Positions 1-34,442 of a stretch of DNA of 64,000 nt are shown here, piece by piece. Both the position numbers and the translations under genes were made by a program. Position 1 is the stretch's first letter. The number at the start of each line of letters is the position of its first letter. The stretch comes from Branchiostoma floridae (Eukaryota; Chordata; Leptocardii; Amphioxiformes; Branchiostomatidae). The stretch is taken from contig NC_049982.1 in NCBI RefSeq assembly GCF_000003815.2, positions 7,793,849-7,857,848 of the forward strand, written 5' to 3'. The notes under the pieces are model-generated. The model did not search any database, had not been told where the DNA came from, and worked only from the letters and a program-made list of their open reading frames with translations.

Positions 1-323
1 GATGTTGTGTGTTTTGTTGATTTTAGAGTAAGATATATTCATTTAATTATTATTATAGCAGTTTCTGTTAAAGAAGAGTATGAAGTGTTCATCTTTGTGA
101 GGAAAACTATAGACATCATAAAGGGGAAAACTATAGACATTATTAAGCATGTTGCTTAAGTTGTAAGTAACCACGACATAACCTCATTATAAACTACCAT
201 TTAAAGTCCCTTGGAGGGGATCTACTGGCGACATCTGCAGCTTACTTAGCTGTGTAGCTTTCATAGTGTCCTGTTTTCCCTGTTCTAGGTTGCTAACAAT
301 GTCTGACTTTGTGTTTTCTACAG

Positions 324-8340
<8,017 letters not shown>

Positions 8341-11300
8341 CACCAATGATTCCCCCTCACAACCACAGGTAGTGTCCCCAACACCCCTATTTTAAAGTAG
8401 TCTGTCCCGCCCTCCTATGTCAAATACTAGGGTAGTGGGCCACCGAATTTCAGTTTAGGAGTGATCAGGATGTCTAACACGTTTGCTGTCTGTCTCCTTT
8501 TGTGTTGCTGTCCCAAGGCTTCTTCAGCTTTTATCCTTATAATTTTGTGTGTTTAAAAAAACTAATCATAAGGTGGTCAAAGCTATTGTCTGAGATGCAG
8601 TGTGATAGGGAACTATAGTAGTGATCATTGTTGTAGCAACATTCTAATGTTGTCCTTCCCTCCAATCCTCTCGTTTCTTCTTCATATTGTCCATACTTGT
8701 TTGTCCCTTGTGTGGCCGTTACAGACAATTTTGACTCCATATTTATATATGATTCTTTTATTGCAGGTCACCCCGCAGAGATGACTTGATGGTACGGTCC
8801 ATCCTGTGTGCCCGATCACACATCAGCTACACAGGACGGGGCGGGCGTGGGCATGGCGTCGCCATGGACACCAGCCACGCCCGACCCCCCGCGGTGACAA
8901 CATTTTCGAAAAACCATGTAAACAACACACAACCAATGGCGACAACCGTGTACAGTTCTACTCTTCCATGCCCCCCTCCCCTCCGCCCGGGGGTTTTCTC
9001 GGGCCCATTTTTGTGAATATTGAAATACTTGTACTTAATTAACGACCGTGTTCTGCTTGCCACGTGCGTGATGAGTCCTCCGTGCTGTATTATTGTGACA
9101 TTTCACCCGAGCGATCGTGTAGAGCTATAGCTGATCGAGGAACAAGACTGTCACTTTTTCCGTCAGTACTTGGCGTTTAGGGGATTGAACAAAAGTAAAG
9201 GGCTTCTTCCTCAGTACATAGACAAGCCCCGAAAAGTCCCTGTATTTAAATATCGTAGATCCTTATGAGAGGAGAGTGTAACAATAAGACGACCCAGAAT
9301 TTTTGTAGATGAAGTCAACAGATGAGTAGTAGTTTCCACCCCTCCGCAGAAGACATCCTGGCTTAGTACAGCCGTCAAGCTGATTCTGCTCAGAAGTCCT
9401 TGGCAAGAAGAGAACCGAACCTGGACCGCGACTTTTGCAATTGTTCTTGGTGACGTGTTGCTCAGGTGGCGTCACCTCCAAGTGGCTACATGCAGCGAAA
9501 AAGAGAGCTCTAGTGAAAGTTACAACAACTAGACTGTAGGAAGACCTTGATGACGATCAGAACAGGACCAAGGCTCCGGCCCCATCGCTGACTGAAGTGT
9601 GGAGGATGACGCGTAGGAAGCATTCGAGGGACTTCTGGTTCAGAGGAACGTCCTGTTTCACAGTCCACATCTACAGTGTTAATACTAGACTTGATGTCGC
9701 AGTGTCCCTTCTCATGACAGCGGAGACGTGATCTTCTGACACCCCTCGCCCTCTGCAAGACTGACCTGCCGTGAAACCGACATTTGGTTACATCAGTTTA
9801 GAACCATTTGTCTCCGGTGGGATTTGGACCGGTCCACTCATGTGGAGGGGGTTTACGGAATGGCGCAACAACCAAAAAAGGGGCGGAATCAAAACGTAGA
9901 GCTATTTGTAGACAACTGATGTTTTGTTTGTCCATCATGCATAGCTAGTGACGTGTATGTCTAAATCATGTAGTCCCCCACCCCACCCCAACACCCTTTT
10001 CACCCCAGATTTGTAAATTACTCTGCAATCTGTAGCTATAGTAGTCATGATAATTCTCAAGAAACGTAATAGCAATAACCCCCCCCCCTTCTTAGTAATG
10101 GGATGTACTCTTCCCTTGGTCTGCATCGTTTATTTATATGCAAAAAAAAGGATGTCTTCTACCCGATAATGTAGCCAGGCCAGGATTCTCTGTAATTTGT
10201 GTAAGTATATGATATATTTGGCTCCATTTTTGTATGAAAAATAACATTATATTCCAAACAGTTAATATATACTCATTTGAAATATCTCTCCATGTATAGT
10301 TCAGAATGTGTTCAGACAGTGGGCAGTTGCAGCTATGACTTTTCCCCCCGTTATGAAGACATTGGAAGGACAGATGGCTAAAGGACAACGGTTCTCTCTG
10401 GTTCACCCTGCTGTTTTTGGCCCCACCCAAAGAGCGGAGCCATTTAGGCCTGTTGTCTCAGTGCAAGGCTGTATTGTAGTACTAATGAGATACCTATTCT
10501 TTATGTGGATAGGCACTCATTACTGTAGACTGGAAGGGTATGTGACAGTTTCGCTAGAAAAATCGTGGTTTTCCTTGATGTTTTAGGCACAGCACGGGCA
10601 TTCACGTAAACTGCGTGCTGCATTCTTCTGGTGCTGTCTAAATGTATCATTGGTCAGTTCAAACCACAAACAGGGTACAAAAGAAATAGGTCAAGCCATT
10701 TTCTAAACAAACAAATTGTATTGTGGGGTTCCTTGCTGTGGCTGAGACATGTAGCCGTGTGTACATCTGCCTCCTGTTGTGACCCACTCAACAGCTCCTC
10801 CTAGGAGAGGTGAACGGTATTGCAATATTCCGATTGTTGCACATTTTCATTCGATGTGTAAGAAGGTTCCCGCTAGTCATGACTTTAGCACTGCTCCTGT
10901 TTGGAATCAAAAATACATTTTCTTTTTTCATTTGAAAAAAAAGGATACCTGGAAGTTTTTCCCCGTATTTCGTCTTGGGACCACTACTTCAGCTTGTAGC
11001 TGGCTGTACTTTCACTATAGATGGAAAATGCCGTACATTAAACATGTTCAGCACTGTGTGCTAGATACGCGGGTATGTAAAGGAGAAAGGAAGAATTTCT
11101 CTCAAAGGGAAAGTTAGGTGTAAGGTTGTTGGAGGTATGAAGGTGTTTTGTCGACCCCAAATTTTTTACATTGGTCTTTTAGGGAACAAACAGGAGCATG
11201 CTTCATTTATAAAGACTCGTAGTCTAGTAAGAAATGTACAGAGATTTCAAAAAATAGAGGTTACATACAATAGATGTCTTTACAGTGTCCCTATACCATG

Positions 11301-13575
11301 AAATTGTACAGTATAGCAGATGATGATCTTGGATAATTGTGAGAGAATGAAGAAAAAACAATTAGCTGCTCAAAGATGTGTTGTTCCGTGAATCCCCCTT
11401 GTGTTTCGACATCAGGAGTTAGAGGGAGCCACCATGGTGTAGCAGTGTACGGTCATGCTTGTTGGAAAGTGTGGACTGGTTACTAGTGCTGTGTTCACAC
11501 ACACTTGTGTGGATGGGTCTGCAGAGCTGGAAATGTGTTTGCAAGATGTTGTCTTGGCCAAAAAATTCTACTACTACTACTACTACTTTCACAATACCTG
11601 AACGTGGCGTCCCAATTTTCAGCCGCAATTTTCCTGTTGCCACGAAGCACTCAACATGTACAAAATTCTATGCCTGTGCTCTTCGCAAGTCCTATTGTAA
11701 ACCACTCCATGAAATTGGCAACAATTCTATAGATGTTTCTTGTAGCAACAAAATGAAATGATGGGATAAGAAACCCTGAATTTGATGAGAGCTTTTCATA
11801 GAATCACGACCCAGAACAAGACTCCCAGTCAAAAACATATTTCTTGGCCTGTCCATAAGTAGTACGTACTGCCACTTGAGAGCATGTTTGTTGAGGGGGA
11901 TGACTGAATGGTGGCTCCCCATTGGTCAGACCTGCAGCTGCCCACGTATAGTAGACAGAGTAGGAAGTACAAGACTGGCACTCGTCAGAATGCAATGACA
12001 TGCTTTATACATCATGTATCATAACTATACAGAATAAATCCAAACAGTAAGTTATTGTTTGTAAAGTCATGGTGCGCTGATGTCTTTCCTGTGTGTGGAT
12101 GCAGAGTGTGTGAGTGTTTTTCTACTTTTTCTCTGTAATTTGCAATACCCATTCTCCTACAGATCTTTCCCACTGCCTACAATCATACAATCTGTGCAGA
12201 AGTACTGTAAGCCTAAAGGGAATAAGCCCTTATCTCCAAGTAGATATACCCGTAGCAAGACAGTATCCATTAGCCGAGACAGTATCCATTGGCCATCACT
12301 AGTCCACTGCTAGATCTGTTTGGAAATTAGATAACTTTCACTTTCTGTTGGCTTTGGGAAAGACTAAGGGTATGTGATAGTTTTGCTAAGGTTGGAAAAT
12401 ACTGATAAAGAGATTTGAACAATCCATACATGCCATAACTTAACCTGCGTACCGACCGATTTCTACTGGGCCTCCTTGCACTCGCTGCCCCAAAAAAATC
12501 CCCCCCTGCTGCGAGAAAACCAACAACAGAAGCTGCAAAAAGTCTAACCAGTTTGTTCTTCATGGTACAGGGCAAAGTCCCTCACGGCACATCACGTCTT
12601 GGACGTTCTCCCATTTGCCAAAACAAACTGGTACAGATACAGCCCTATCACCCATTTTACGCACCTGCTAAACAAATAGGGACAGTAAATCTCATGTGGA
12701 CAGTAAATGTCTTAGTAAAGCAGTGAGTAAAAGGAGCCCCAGTAGAAATTGGATGGTACCCAGGCTATCCATAACTTTGCATGTGTTTCTTAAGTAGTCC
12801 TGCTGCAGTACCATAGAAAGCTATAGGGGGCCACAATCGAGCCTTTCTGTTTTCTCGTACCAAATATCATTAATATCTATCCACAACTTTAACCTCAGTT
12901 GTGCTGTCCGACAGTCCACAAATAAATGAACACACATGTTCTCGCCAAAAACTACCTTGGCAAAGATAATGAGTAGACATGGAAACATCTTTGTACAATT
13001 TAGATAACCAACCAATTCATTCATAAACTTGTTGAACACTGTACAAAAGTATACAAAAATACATCTTCATAGAAATTGCCTCTCAAGTACATGTAATCAT
13101 GAATCATACACCACTGTACATAATAGCAATATGCCATATACAGGAAAACTGACTACTCAATGTCATGAAGGCATTCTGCAATTTTTCACAACAAAAATAG
13201 TAATGTCATGTAGTAGCAATATGTTTGGATGAAAGTTAAAAATCGGATAATATCTTGTCCTGTTCAGTAACAAGTTAAGTCTATTTTTTTCCATACAAAA
13301 TCTCAACCAATATACAAAGTTAACTTTCACAGTAAATATGGTCTGTACAATAACAGTGGTCAATAATAAAAAATCAGGAAAATCTCGAACCCAGTGGTCT
13401 TTGTCAACAGAATAGAATGAGGCTAAGGCCTTTCTACACTTCTAGGTTCTATAATGCAGATTTTTTTGTAGCTGAGATAAGTGTCAATGGAACAATCTCA
13501 AGAATTATGAAGACAGAAACGTTTGTGTCTTCTAGCACTGCACAGAGTTAAGCAACACTAAGTCCACTTTCAAGA
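8341..13575. other. Liprin 3'UTR/intergenic stretch between convergent genes
   Basis: I see no convincing coding exon here. The left part should contain the liprin 3'UTR and the right part the 3'UTR of the minus-strand WD40 gene. An AATAAA on the plus strand near 12033 is a possible poly(A) signal. The stretch holds a (CTA)n run near 11570 and a MITE at 12442-12768. Open frames of 60-110 codons here have no splice context or recognisable motifs. Confidence 0.5.
12442..12768. mobile_element. 327-bp foldback MITE with 9-bp target duplication
   Basis: The sequence CCATAACTT occurs directly before (12433-12441) and after (12769-12777) the element. The ends are inverted and share CGATTTCTACTGGG on the left and, reverse-complemented on the right, CAATTTCTACTGGG. 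A 9-bp duplication with inverted ends suggests a MULE-type non-autonomous element. No ORF is associated with it. Confidence 0.7.
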
Positions 13576-28052
<14,477 letters not shown>

Positions 28053-28075
28053 TGTTTACCTTCCCACTTCTGCAA

Positions 28076-28559
28076 CTTCCTTCCTTCACTCAGATCGCCA
28101 AGTTTGCCCTCTCAACACCTTTCGAACAGAAGGACAACCATCACCAAACTATACTGCACGACATTTATCGACGTATATCTTACTACATCACGGCAAATGC
28201 CTGGAAAATCGCATAATCTCCGGCAAAGATCAGGAATCACGACGTGAAGTCTGCAACAAGTCGATCTGTCACACTGCGGCTTGCCAGTTTCCATGGGCGC
28301 AAAATCCCGCGCTGTGATTGGTCCAGGAGTGATTAAATTACTTAGCTGTTCGTTGCGAAGTTTTTATTGCTTATCAAAAGAATCTACTTTATTTTATATT
28401 CCATACTTAGTTATTAGGTGGAAATTATAATGAAAGGCTAGGTTTATGGTAATTTAAATTTTATAGATCTATTATATATCAGGTAAGGTCTTTGAGGGGT
28501 ATTTTGTGGCAAAAAGTTCGAATAAAACAGGCATTCATACTTTAGACAACTAAAATAAA
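28076..28559. promoter_or_regulatory. Divergent promoter region of the WD40 gene and SFT2D3
   Basis: About 0.5 kb separates the two start codons, which point away from each other. An inverted CCAAT box (GATTGG) lies near 28317. The minus-side flank is GC-rich. Shared or bidirectional promoter activity is inferred from spacing only. Confidence 0.45.
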
Positions 28560-31500
28560 ATGGCGGAGCTGAATGCGTCGCTGAAAGCCTACTTGGCAGA
28601 GAGTCGAAACAAAAACGGGTCCAAAAACAAATCTCCAGACTCAGGTACGAACGGAAACCTGTCCAACGGACTGGGGACATGGGCACCCAAACTACCGTCG
28701 TTTCTCGGTGGACAGAAAGACGAGGAGGCGCAGTCAGAGAACGGGAGTAACGGTTGGTTCGGTCAGGCACAGAAGGACCCATGTTGTCCCAGTTTGGTGA
28801 GTTGGCATCTAACTCATCGTCATGATATACAAAAATACACATACTTGTCATCGACTAACTGTGCTTTAAGTGCTTTGGAATGAGTCGTAGTACATGTATT
28901 ATCTTAGCAGTGGTTCCCATGGCTTGGTCAGATTTGGACTCTGCATTTGTCAATGCAAACCAGTATGGGAAAGGGGGTTGCCAATATATGTTAAGCAGCT
29001 TTGAACTTTTATGTAAATGAAGGATATTCTAAAAGGCCATGCTGATTTTTCTTCTTTTGTTTTTGAATTCTTAGGAATTTTGGAATAAGGTACACTACTA
29101 CAACTTTGAAATGCATATGATTGACTGTGGGCTTTGAATTCATCTTGTTTTGGAATGAGCCAGTTGGCAACATTCTATTGGTGTTTCCTTCCCAAATGAA
29201 ATTGGACAAGCTATAAAGTTAGTGTTAGATGACTGAAATTATACAAGTTTCAGACATTTTTTTCTCCTTTCCTCTCTGTAGACGAGAACACAAAGAATCA
29301 TGGGATTCATGCTGTGCCTTTGTGCAGGACTCTTCTGTTTCTCACTGGTGAGTAGATAACGATGGCAGACTTGTTCTTTTTCAAGGATTGCTTTGATATG
29401 TATGAGTGTTGTTTTTTTTTCTTTGCAATATCATTTACTATATTGAATATCATTCACCATATTCAATGTCATTTACCTACTACATACTTCACCTCCCGTA
29501 CCATAGTCTAGTTGTTATCCTGGGTACATTTGTAGTTATATTTATTCCAGTTCACATTGAGAAATTCGAGTATCTACGTATACTGAACAGAGAGTTTGTA
29601 GAGTCAGTATTTCTGTAACTTTGTGTAAGTTGAGGAAAAGAAGGGGTCATGTTTTCTCTGTTCCCCACCCGCAGGCTGCCATGTATGCTCCAGTCATGAT
29701 CCTGAAGGCCAGGAAGTTCTCCCTCCTCTACACAATGGGCAGCCTTTTCTTCATAGGCAGGTGAGGCATGGACAGTTTTACGTTTGAGTGTCTCCAGTGC
29801 TTGGATGTTGAGTTTTGGGTACCGTTCTCCCCTCCAATTGACAGAAAAGGTACAGTCTGGCCTCTACATGGTGGTACAACTCAATCTGCTTAAAGTGACA
29901 AAGTACATGTACCAGTAACCAATCATGAATTATGATACTTGCTAACAGACGTATACTAGTAACACACGGTGGTCCGGTTGCTAGGCTAGAATGCCCATAG
30001 CTATGTGGCTGCACCCACTATTATCACAGCAGCATGCCAGCTCTGACATGCCAGCAGACCAAGAATCATCGCAAACAATTCTCAAGACACATTTGGTCTG
30101 GAAATCATATTGCAAATATAAAATACAGAGCTATAAAAGAAATGTATTGGTTCTGAAGCTATGTTAAAATCAAGAGCTTAACGCTACGTCAGACGGCAAC
30201 AAAATATATGACTTGCTTTTGTTATTACACTAATGACAAAAGAAAACATTTCCACCATTTCCATACGCAAAAACACCACCTGCTAGTAGTATGTGGTTCC
30301 CTGGTAAGGTTCCACTGCAATCAGACTTACCGGGTAGGGCAGTTCTGCTAGTTGTTGTTGTTCATCAGACTGTTCTTCCCTCTGTCGCTCCAGTTTCTCC
30401 CTGTTGTGGGGTCCGTACAACCACATGAAGCACCTCCTGTCTTCCGAGAGGTTACCCTTCACAACTGCGTACTTCGGCTCCATGTTTGCTACATTATACT
30501 TCGCTATGGTCGTAAGTATGGCCGTTGATCCCATCCCGCAGCATGAAAATTGATCAGCCAATAAGCTCACAGCCTCTATGTGATAACCTTGGAACCAATA
30601 CACCCTGTTATCTTTCAGTCATTGCATGATTTTAGGGATCATCTGGTGTTCGCGGGTCAGATAGCATTTTTAAATATGATACAATACATCTTAAGATTTA
30701 AGGCAAAAAAATGTGAGACACTGTGTCAATTTGATTTAAAATCTTGTGATAAAGAAATGCGGCCAAAGTACATCAACTGTCTGACAGGGGCTTTGCATAT
30801 GAGAAGATTTGTGAGTTGGCTGAAACTTACTGGTAGCTTGAGTACCATCCTCCATAGTGACCACTGGTTCACTACTGACCAGGGAAAATGTAGATGATAA
30901 TGTATTGGTCATTGAGTATTATTGTGTGGTGGCAAGTACATCTAATATCTATGGCAAGATTTGTAGGTTTATCGAAGGACTGTAGTTTGCAGAATGTAGA
31001 TACAAAGAAGAATTTACATTTGTTACAACAATAAATTTGGTATATTTCTCCTTATCAAATCTGCAGGAACAAAGCACCATCTTCACAACCATCTTTGCCA
31101 TTGTACAAATCATCGCCCTTCTGTGGTGAGTGTTTGTCTTTAGAAATATTTCCCCAGGTTGCATGCGTGTTTTAATTGTTACCATTACACTAATTGTACA
31201 GGTATGAGATATGGTGTCTATGGGATATAAGTTTTATGACTATTCAAAAATCAAGACTAACAAGAAAATGATGTTTCCACTTCTACATCTAACCTTGTAG
31301 AGCTACTAACTGTAAAAATGGAATTAGCTTCAGTATGAAAAGTCTTTTTTTCATTCGGCCAGGACAACTTAAGCAGAACATCTTTCCTTGGGTCTGTGTA
31401 GGTTTCAAAACATATCTGGAAAAATCTAACACTAAGGCCACACCAATTTGATTTCTTGGTTCACGGATTTTTTCATAAAAAATATGGAGCGAGAGGGCGA

Positions 31501-31976
31501 AATAGAAATAAAAATAAAAATTGTAAAATGGTTGGAGTAAAGGTAACGGCTAATCCAAAACATAAAGAAAAAAAGTTTTCAGCTTGAAAAAAGTACAAAA
31601 ACACTATTATTGTACAGTAACAGCACCTGTACCCACACTTTAAGGAGCTTATAATATAAAGGCCAATTTGCTACACCAGAAAGTTGGTGAATGGTCTCAT
31701 TAATGGTGAAAATTTGCTGAGTGGTAATTTTTATTTTTTTTTCCAAAAAATAGGAGCGAGCGAATCCGTGAACCAAGAAATTAAATTGGTGTGGCCTAAA
31801 CAGTCCAAAATGTGTCAGACATTGTTATAACAATAATGTTGTTCCTGTACCTTGTTTTCTCCGTGTACAGGTACGTGGCCAGCTACATCCCAGGAGGACA
31901 GACAGGACTGAAGTTTTTCACCAGGATTTTCTCCTCAGCAGCCTCCAAGGCTGTGAAGAGCACAATACCTGTCTGA
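28560..31976 (+). CDS. SFT2D3: SFT2 domain-containing protein 3-like (vesicle transport)
   Basis: This six-exon gene encodes 223 residues; human SFT2D3 is about 215. Exons: 28560-28796, 29282-29347, 29675-29760, 30394-30511, 31067-31125, 31871-31976. All junction phases agree. The soluble N-terminus begins MAELNASLKAYLAESR, like the MAxLxxxLxxYLA start of SFT2D3. Membrane segments follow: TRTQRIMGFMLCLCAGLFCF, AAMYAPVMILKARKFSLL, SLLWGPYNHMKHLL, then FGSMFATLYFAM and FAIVQIIALLWYVASYIPGG. The C-terminus is SKAVKSTIPV. Yeast Sft2 acts in endosome/TGN-to-Golgi fusion; a similar Golgi-trafficking role is inferred. The fourth exon is easy to miss because an opposite-strand open frame covers it. 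Confidence 0.92.
31436..31796. mobile_element. 361-bp MITE, PIF/Harbinger-like, in the last SFT2D3 intron
   Basis: TAA target duplications (31433-31435, 31797-31799) flank inverted ends beginning GGCCACACCAATTT. The arms continue through TTCTTGGTTCACGGATT on both sides. A 3-bp TAA duplication with GGCC ends is typical of PIF/Harbinger. No transposase ORF. Confidence 0.8.
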
Positions 31977-31990
31977 GAGGTGCCCAACCC

Positions 31991-32311
31991 TAGCCTGGTA
32001 TCTGCTCTATTCTAGCTCTGGATCGCTTCTCTGACTGCTTAACCTTGCCAGATAGTTCCTTGCTATTTGAATATTTGCCTAAAGTATAGGCTTGAGCTCT
32101 GATTGGCTCCTAGTTGAACAGTCTTCATAACCCCATGGTATTTTAGGCATTCAGAAGTTTGATCCTGATTCTACTGCTTCTGAGAAGTATTTGATTCCCC
32201 TTATAATGCAGGATGTTAGGCCCAAATGTTTAGACAGGGACTATTCTACGGAGAAGCAGTCAGACTCAGAGGAGCGTACTGGAGCTAGACTATGATGGGT
32301 ACCAGACTAGC
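31991..32311. mobile_element. Foldback element in the SFT2D3 3'UTR
   Basis: The left end CTAGCCTGGTATC and right end GGTACCAGACTAG are inverted. Inner blocks (TTCTAGCTC / GGAGCTAGA; CTGACTGC / GCAGTCAG) also pair. It begins just after the SFT2D3 stop, so it would be transcribed in the mRNA. The target duplication is not clear. Confidence 0.6.
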
Positions 32312-32828
32312 GCACCCCACCCACAAGGAAACCAAATTTTTATGGACTTGAGTGTGACAAGTCAAAGCTTAGATTCAGGCTTGCCCCTGACTGTGAGGTA
32401 CTTTAATGGACATATCTTTCACATGATGACTCTTTCCCTTAAGGAAATAATTTTCAATTTTGTACCAGCTGACTACTTGAATATGCCAAGAATTTTTATA
32501 GTATACGTTAAAAAACCTTACTATTATTCAAGTTCCAGATGCTGTCATCATACGTGTATGAATGAACGTTTGGTTATCATGGTGCATCGATGAAGGTTAG
32601 ACATCCAGGTAAAAACAAATCAATTTTCACAACTCCATAAGATACAGAGATTACTCCCGGACGTTTCCAGTGACAGGCATCACTCTTCTTCAGTGTTATG
32701 GGGGTATCTAAATGCTGTACATCTGCAGGTGGGTATGAAGTGGAGGGGGTTGTAACTTGTACTGTTGGCAACTACATCCGTGTTTTGTGTAAACTATCTT
32801 TTCATGCCAATCTTTCATTCTATGTGTA

Positions 32829-33057
32829 CAGTGACAGTTGTATTCCAAGTTAAAAAAAACATTGTTTTATGTGCAATGAACAGTTAGACTGTTTATCAAA
32901 AATGTATGATATTGCAGATGATATGTATATTTATTTAGACCCTCACTGGACAGTTGTATTCCAAGTTGAAAAAGAACATTGTTTTATGTGCAATGAACAG
33001 TCAGACTGTTTATCAAAATTGTAAGATACTGACAAAAATATGTATACTTATTTATAC
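32829..33057. repeat. Two-copy tandem repeat in the SFT2D3 3'UTR
   Basis: A unit of about 118 bp beginning ACAGTTGTATTCCAAGTT occurs twice in a row (from about 32831 and again from about 32949) with scattered substitutions. It is not coding. Confidence 0.8.
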
Positions 33058-33776
33058 TGAGTATGACTTTTGACAGTGTATCGATAGCCATGTAAAATTG
33101 CCATTTATTCCTTGGCCGAAGCAAACCATTTCCGTGGAACATTCTCAACCAAACTTAATCATGTCAACATATGTATCTGATTCTGCATGTAACATTTCAT
33201 GGGCAGAGTGATGTCACTGTTTTCTGTGCACATTCATTCAGGCTCTGTGATATACTGTGCTCTGGATTTGATGATGTCACATTGTTCTAGCAGGTATACA
33301 CAGGCATGTCTGACTATGGCACATTTGATATCATTTCTCAGTGATAACCACATTCATGTTTTTTTTAATGCATTGGATATCACTGACATGTCTATTATAT
33401 AGAGTGACATACAGTATCATTTAGACCCTCTTTTCACTAGTCATTGCTAAGTGACTGTACAGTGAACTAAACTTTTGTCTTATCCCAGATTTCATAATTG
33501 GCATATGATGCAAGATGGAATATTATGAACCAAAGGACAACACATAAAAAGTACAAAATGTGTTCTTTTTCTGTGAAATTTATTTTGCAGTCACTGTCTC
33601 CAGTGGAAAGGTGGTGTTAGTTTTGTTACCACAGAACATGCTTGTACATGCTGCTGTGAGCACATTGTGAGGTGTAAGGTTTGGTCGAGGTGGATTATGC
33701 TGTTTCTTTATCGTGTATATTATATTGTAAATAGACAATGGATTTATGTAAAGCTACAGCTGTACAGAAATGTTGC

Positions 33777-33782
33777 AATAAA
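33777..33782 (+). terminator. Poly(A) signal of SFT2D3
   Basis: AATAAA lies about 1.8 kb after the stop codon. It faces the minus-strand signal of array gene A, only about 30 bp away. Confidence 0.65.
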
Positions 33783-33809
33783 AGAGCCTATATGTGTGGA
33801 ACAGTCTGC

Positions 33810-33815
33810 TTTATT
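33810..33815 (-). terminator. Poly(A) signal of array gene A
   Basis: The plus strand reads TTTATT, i.e. AATAAA on the minus strand, about 0.63 kb beyond the gene A stop. The same signal is retained at the matching place behind genes B (39204-39209), C (51584-51589) and E (57016-57021). Confidence 0.7.
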
Positions 33816-34442
33816 TCTGAGTATAAATGCCTGATAACTTCTGCACAAACGAAGTAGCTGACGTTACATTTGTATTGTTATATTGTATCATCGCCTTGTG
33901 TGCAAACATTAGTCAAAATTTCTCCACGACTAAAGGCAGTGTAGTAACTAAGGACAGCAACACCAGCATATAAAAACAAGGAATGTAGTCATTCTTCTTT
34001 ACATCATGAAGCCATTGACATTTTCATCAAGCACTACACAATACAGGTCGGCTACAATATAAAAGTGTAATGCTGTAATCATTAGGACATTGTATTAATA
34101 TAATTAAGGCTGAACATTGTTGTCACAAGCTTTAAATCAGTAACCCTAAATACATCAAGTAACTCTCAGTGTAGCCATGACTCATGAGATACATGTACAG
34201 TTTCTGAACCCACCTAGGCCACCTCAAATAACTGCAAACACCAAGCCAAACAAACATACCAGCAACAATATTACTTTTTTTACTGAGATGATAACAGTTT
34301 AAAGAAAACACATCATAGGTGTGAACTATCACAATAAGTAAAATAAGAAAACGTGTTTCACTTCAAACTGCAAAGCAGATACATGTGTATCCTGTTGTGT
34401 GCAAATCTGTGCTTTGGAAATCTCCAAGTCTGCATGCTGTGT

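Noticed and set aside
8767-8791. Alternative last exon of liprin-alpha (acceptor before GTCACCCCGCAG)
   Set aside because: The VRTYSC exon at 8288-8340 already gives the conserved C-terminus; this segment is probably 3'UTR.
30283-30603. 106-codon minus-strand open frame inside SFT2D3, considered as a nested gene
   Set aside because: It is antisense to the fourth SFT2D3 exon, which completes the protein in phase and matches the family.
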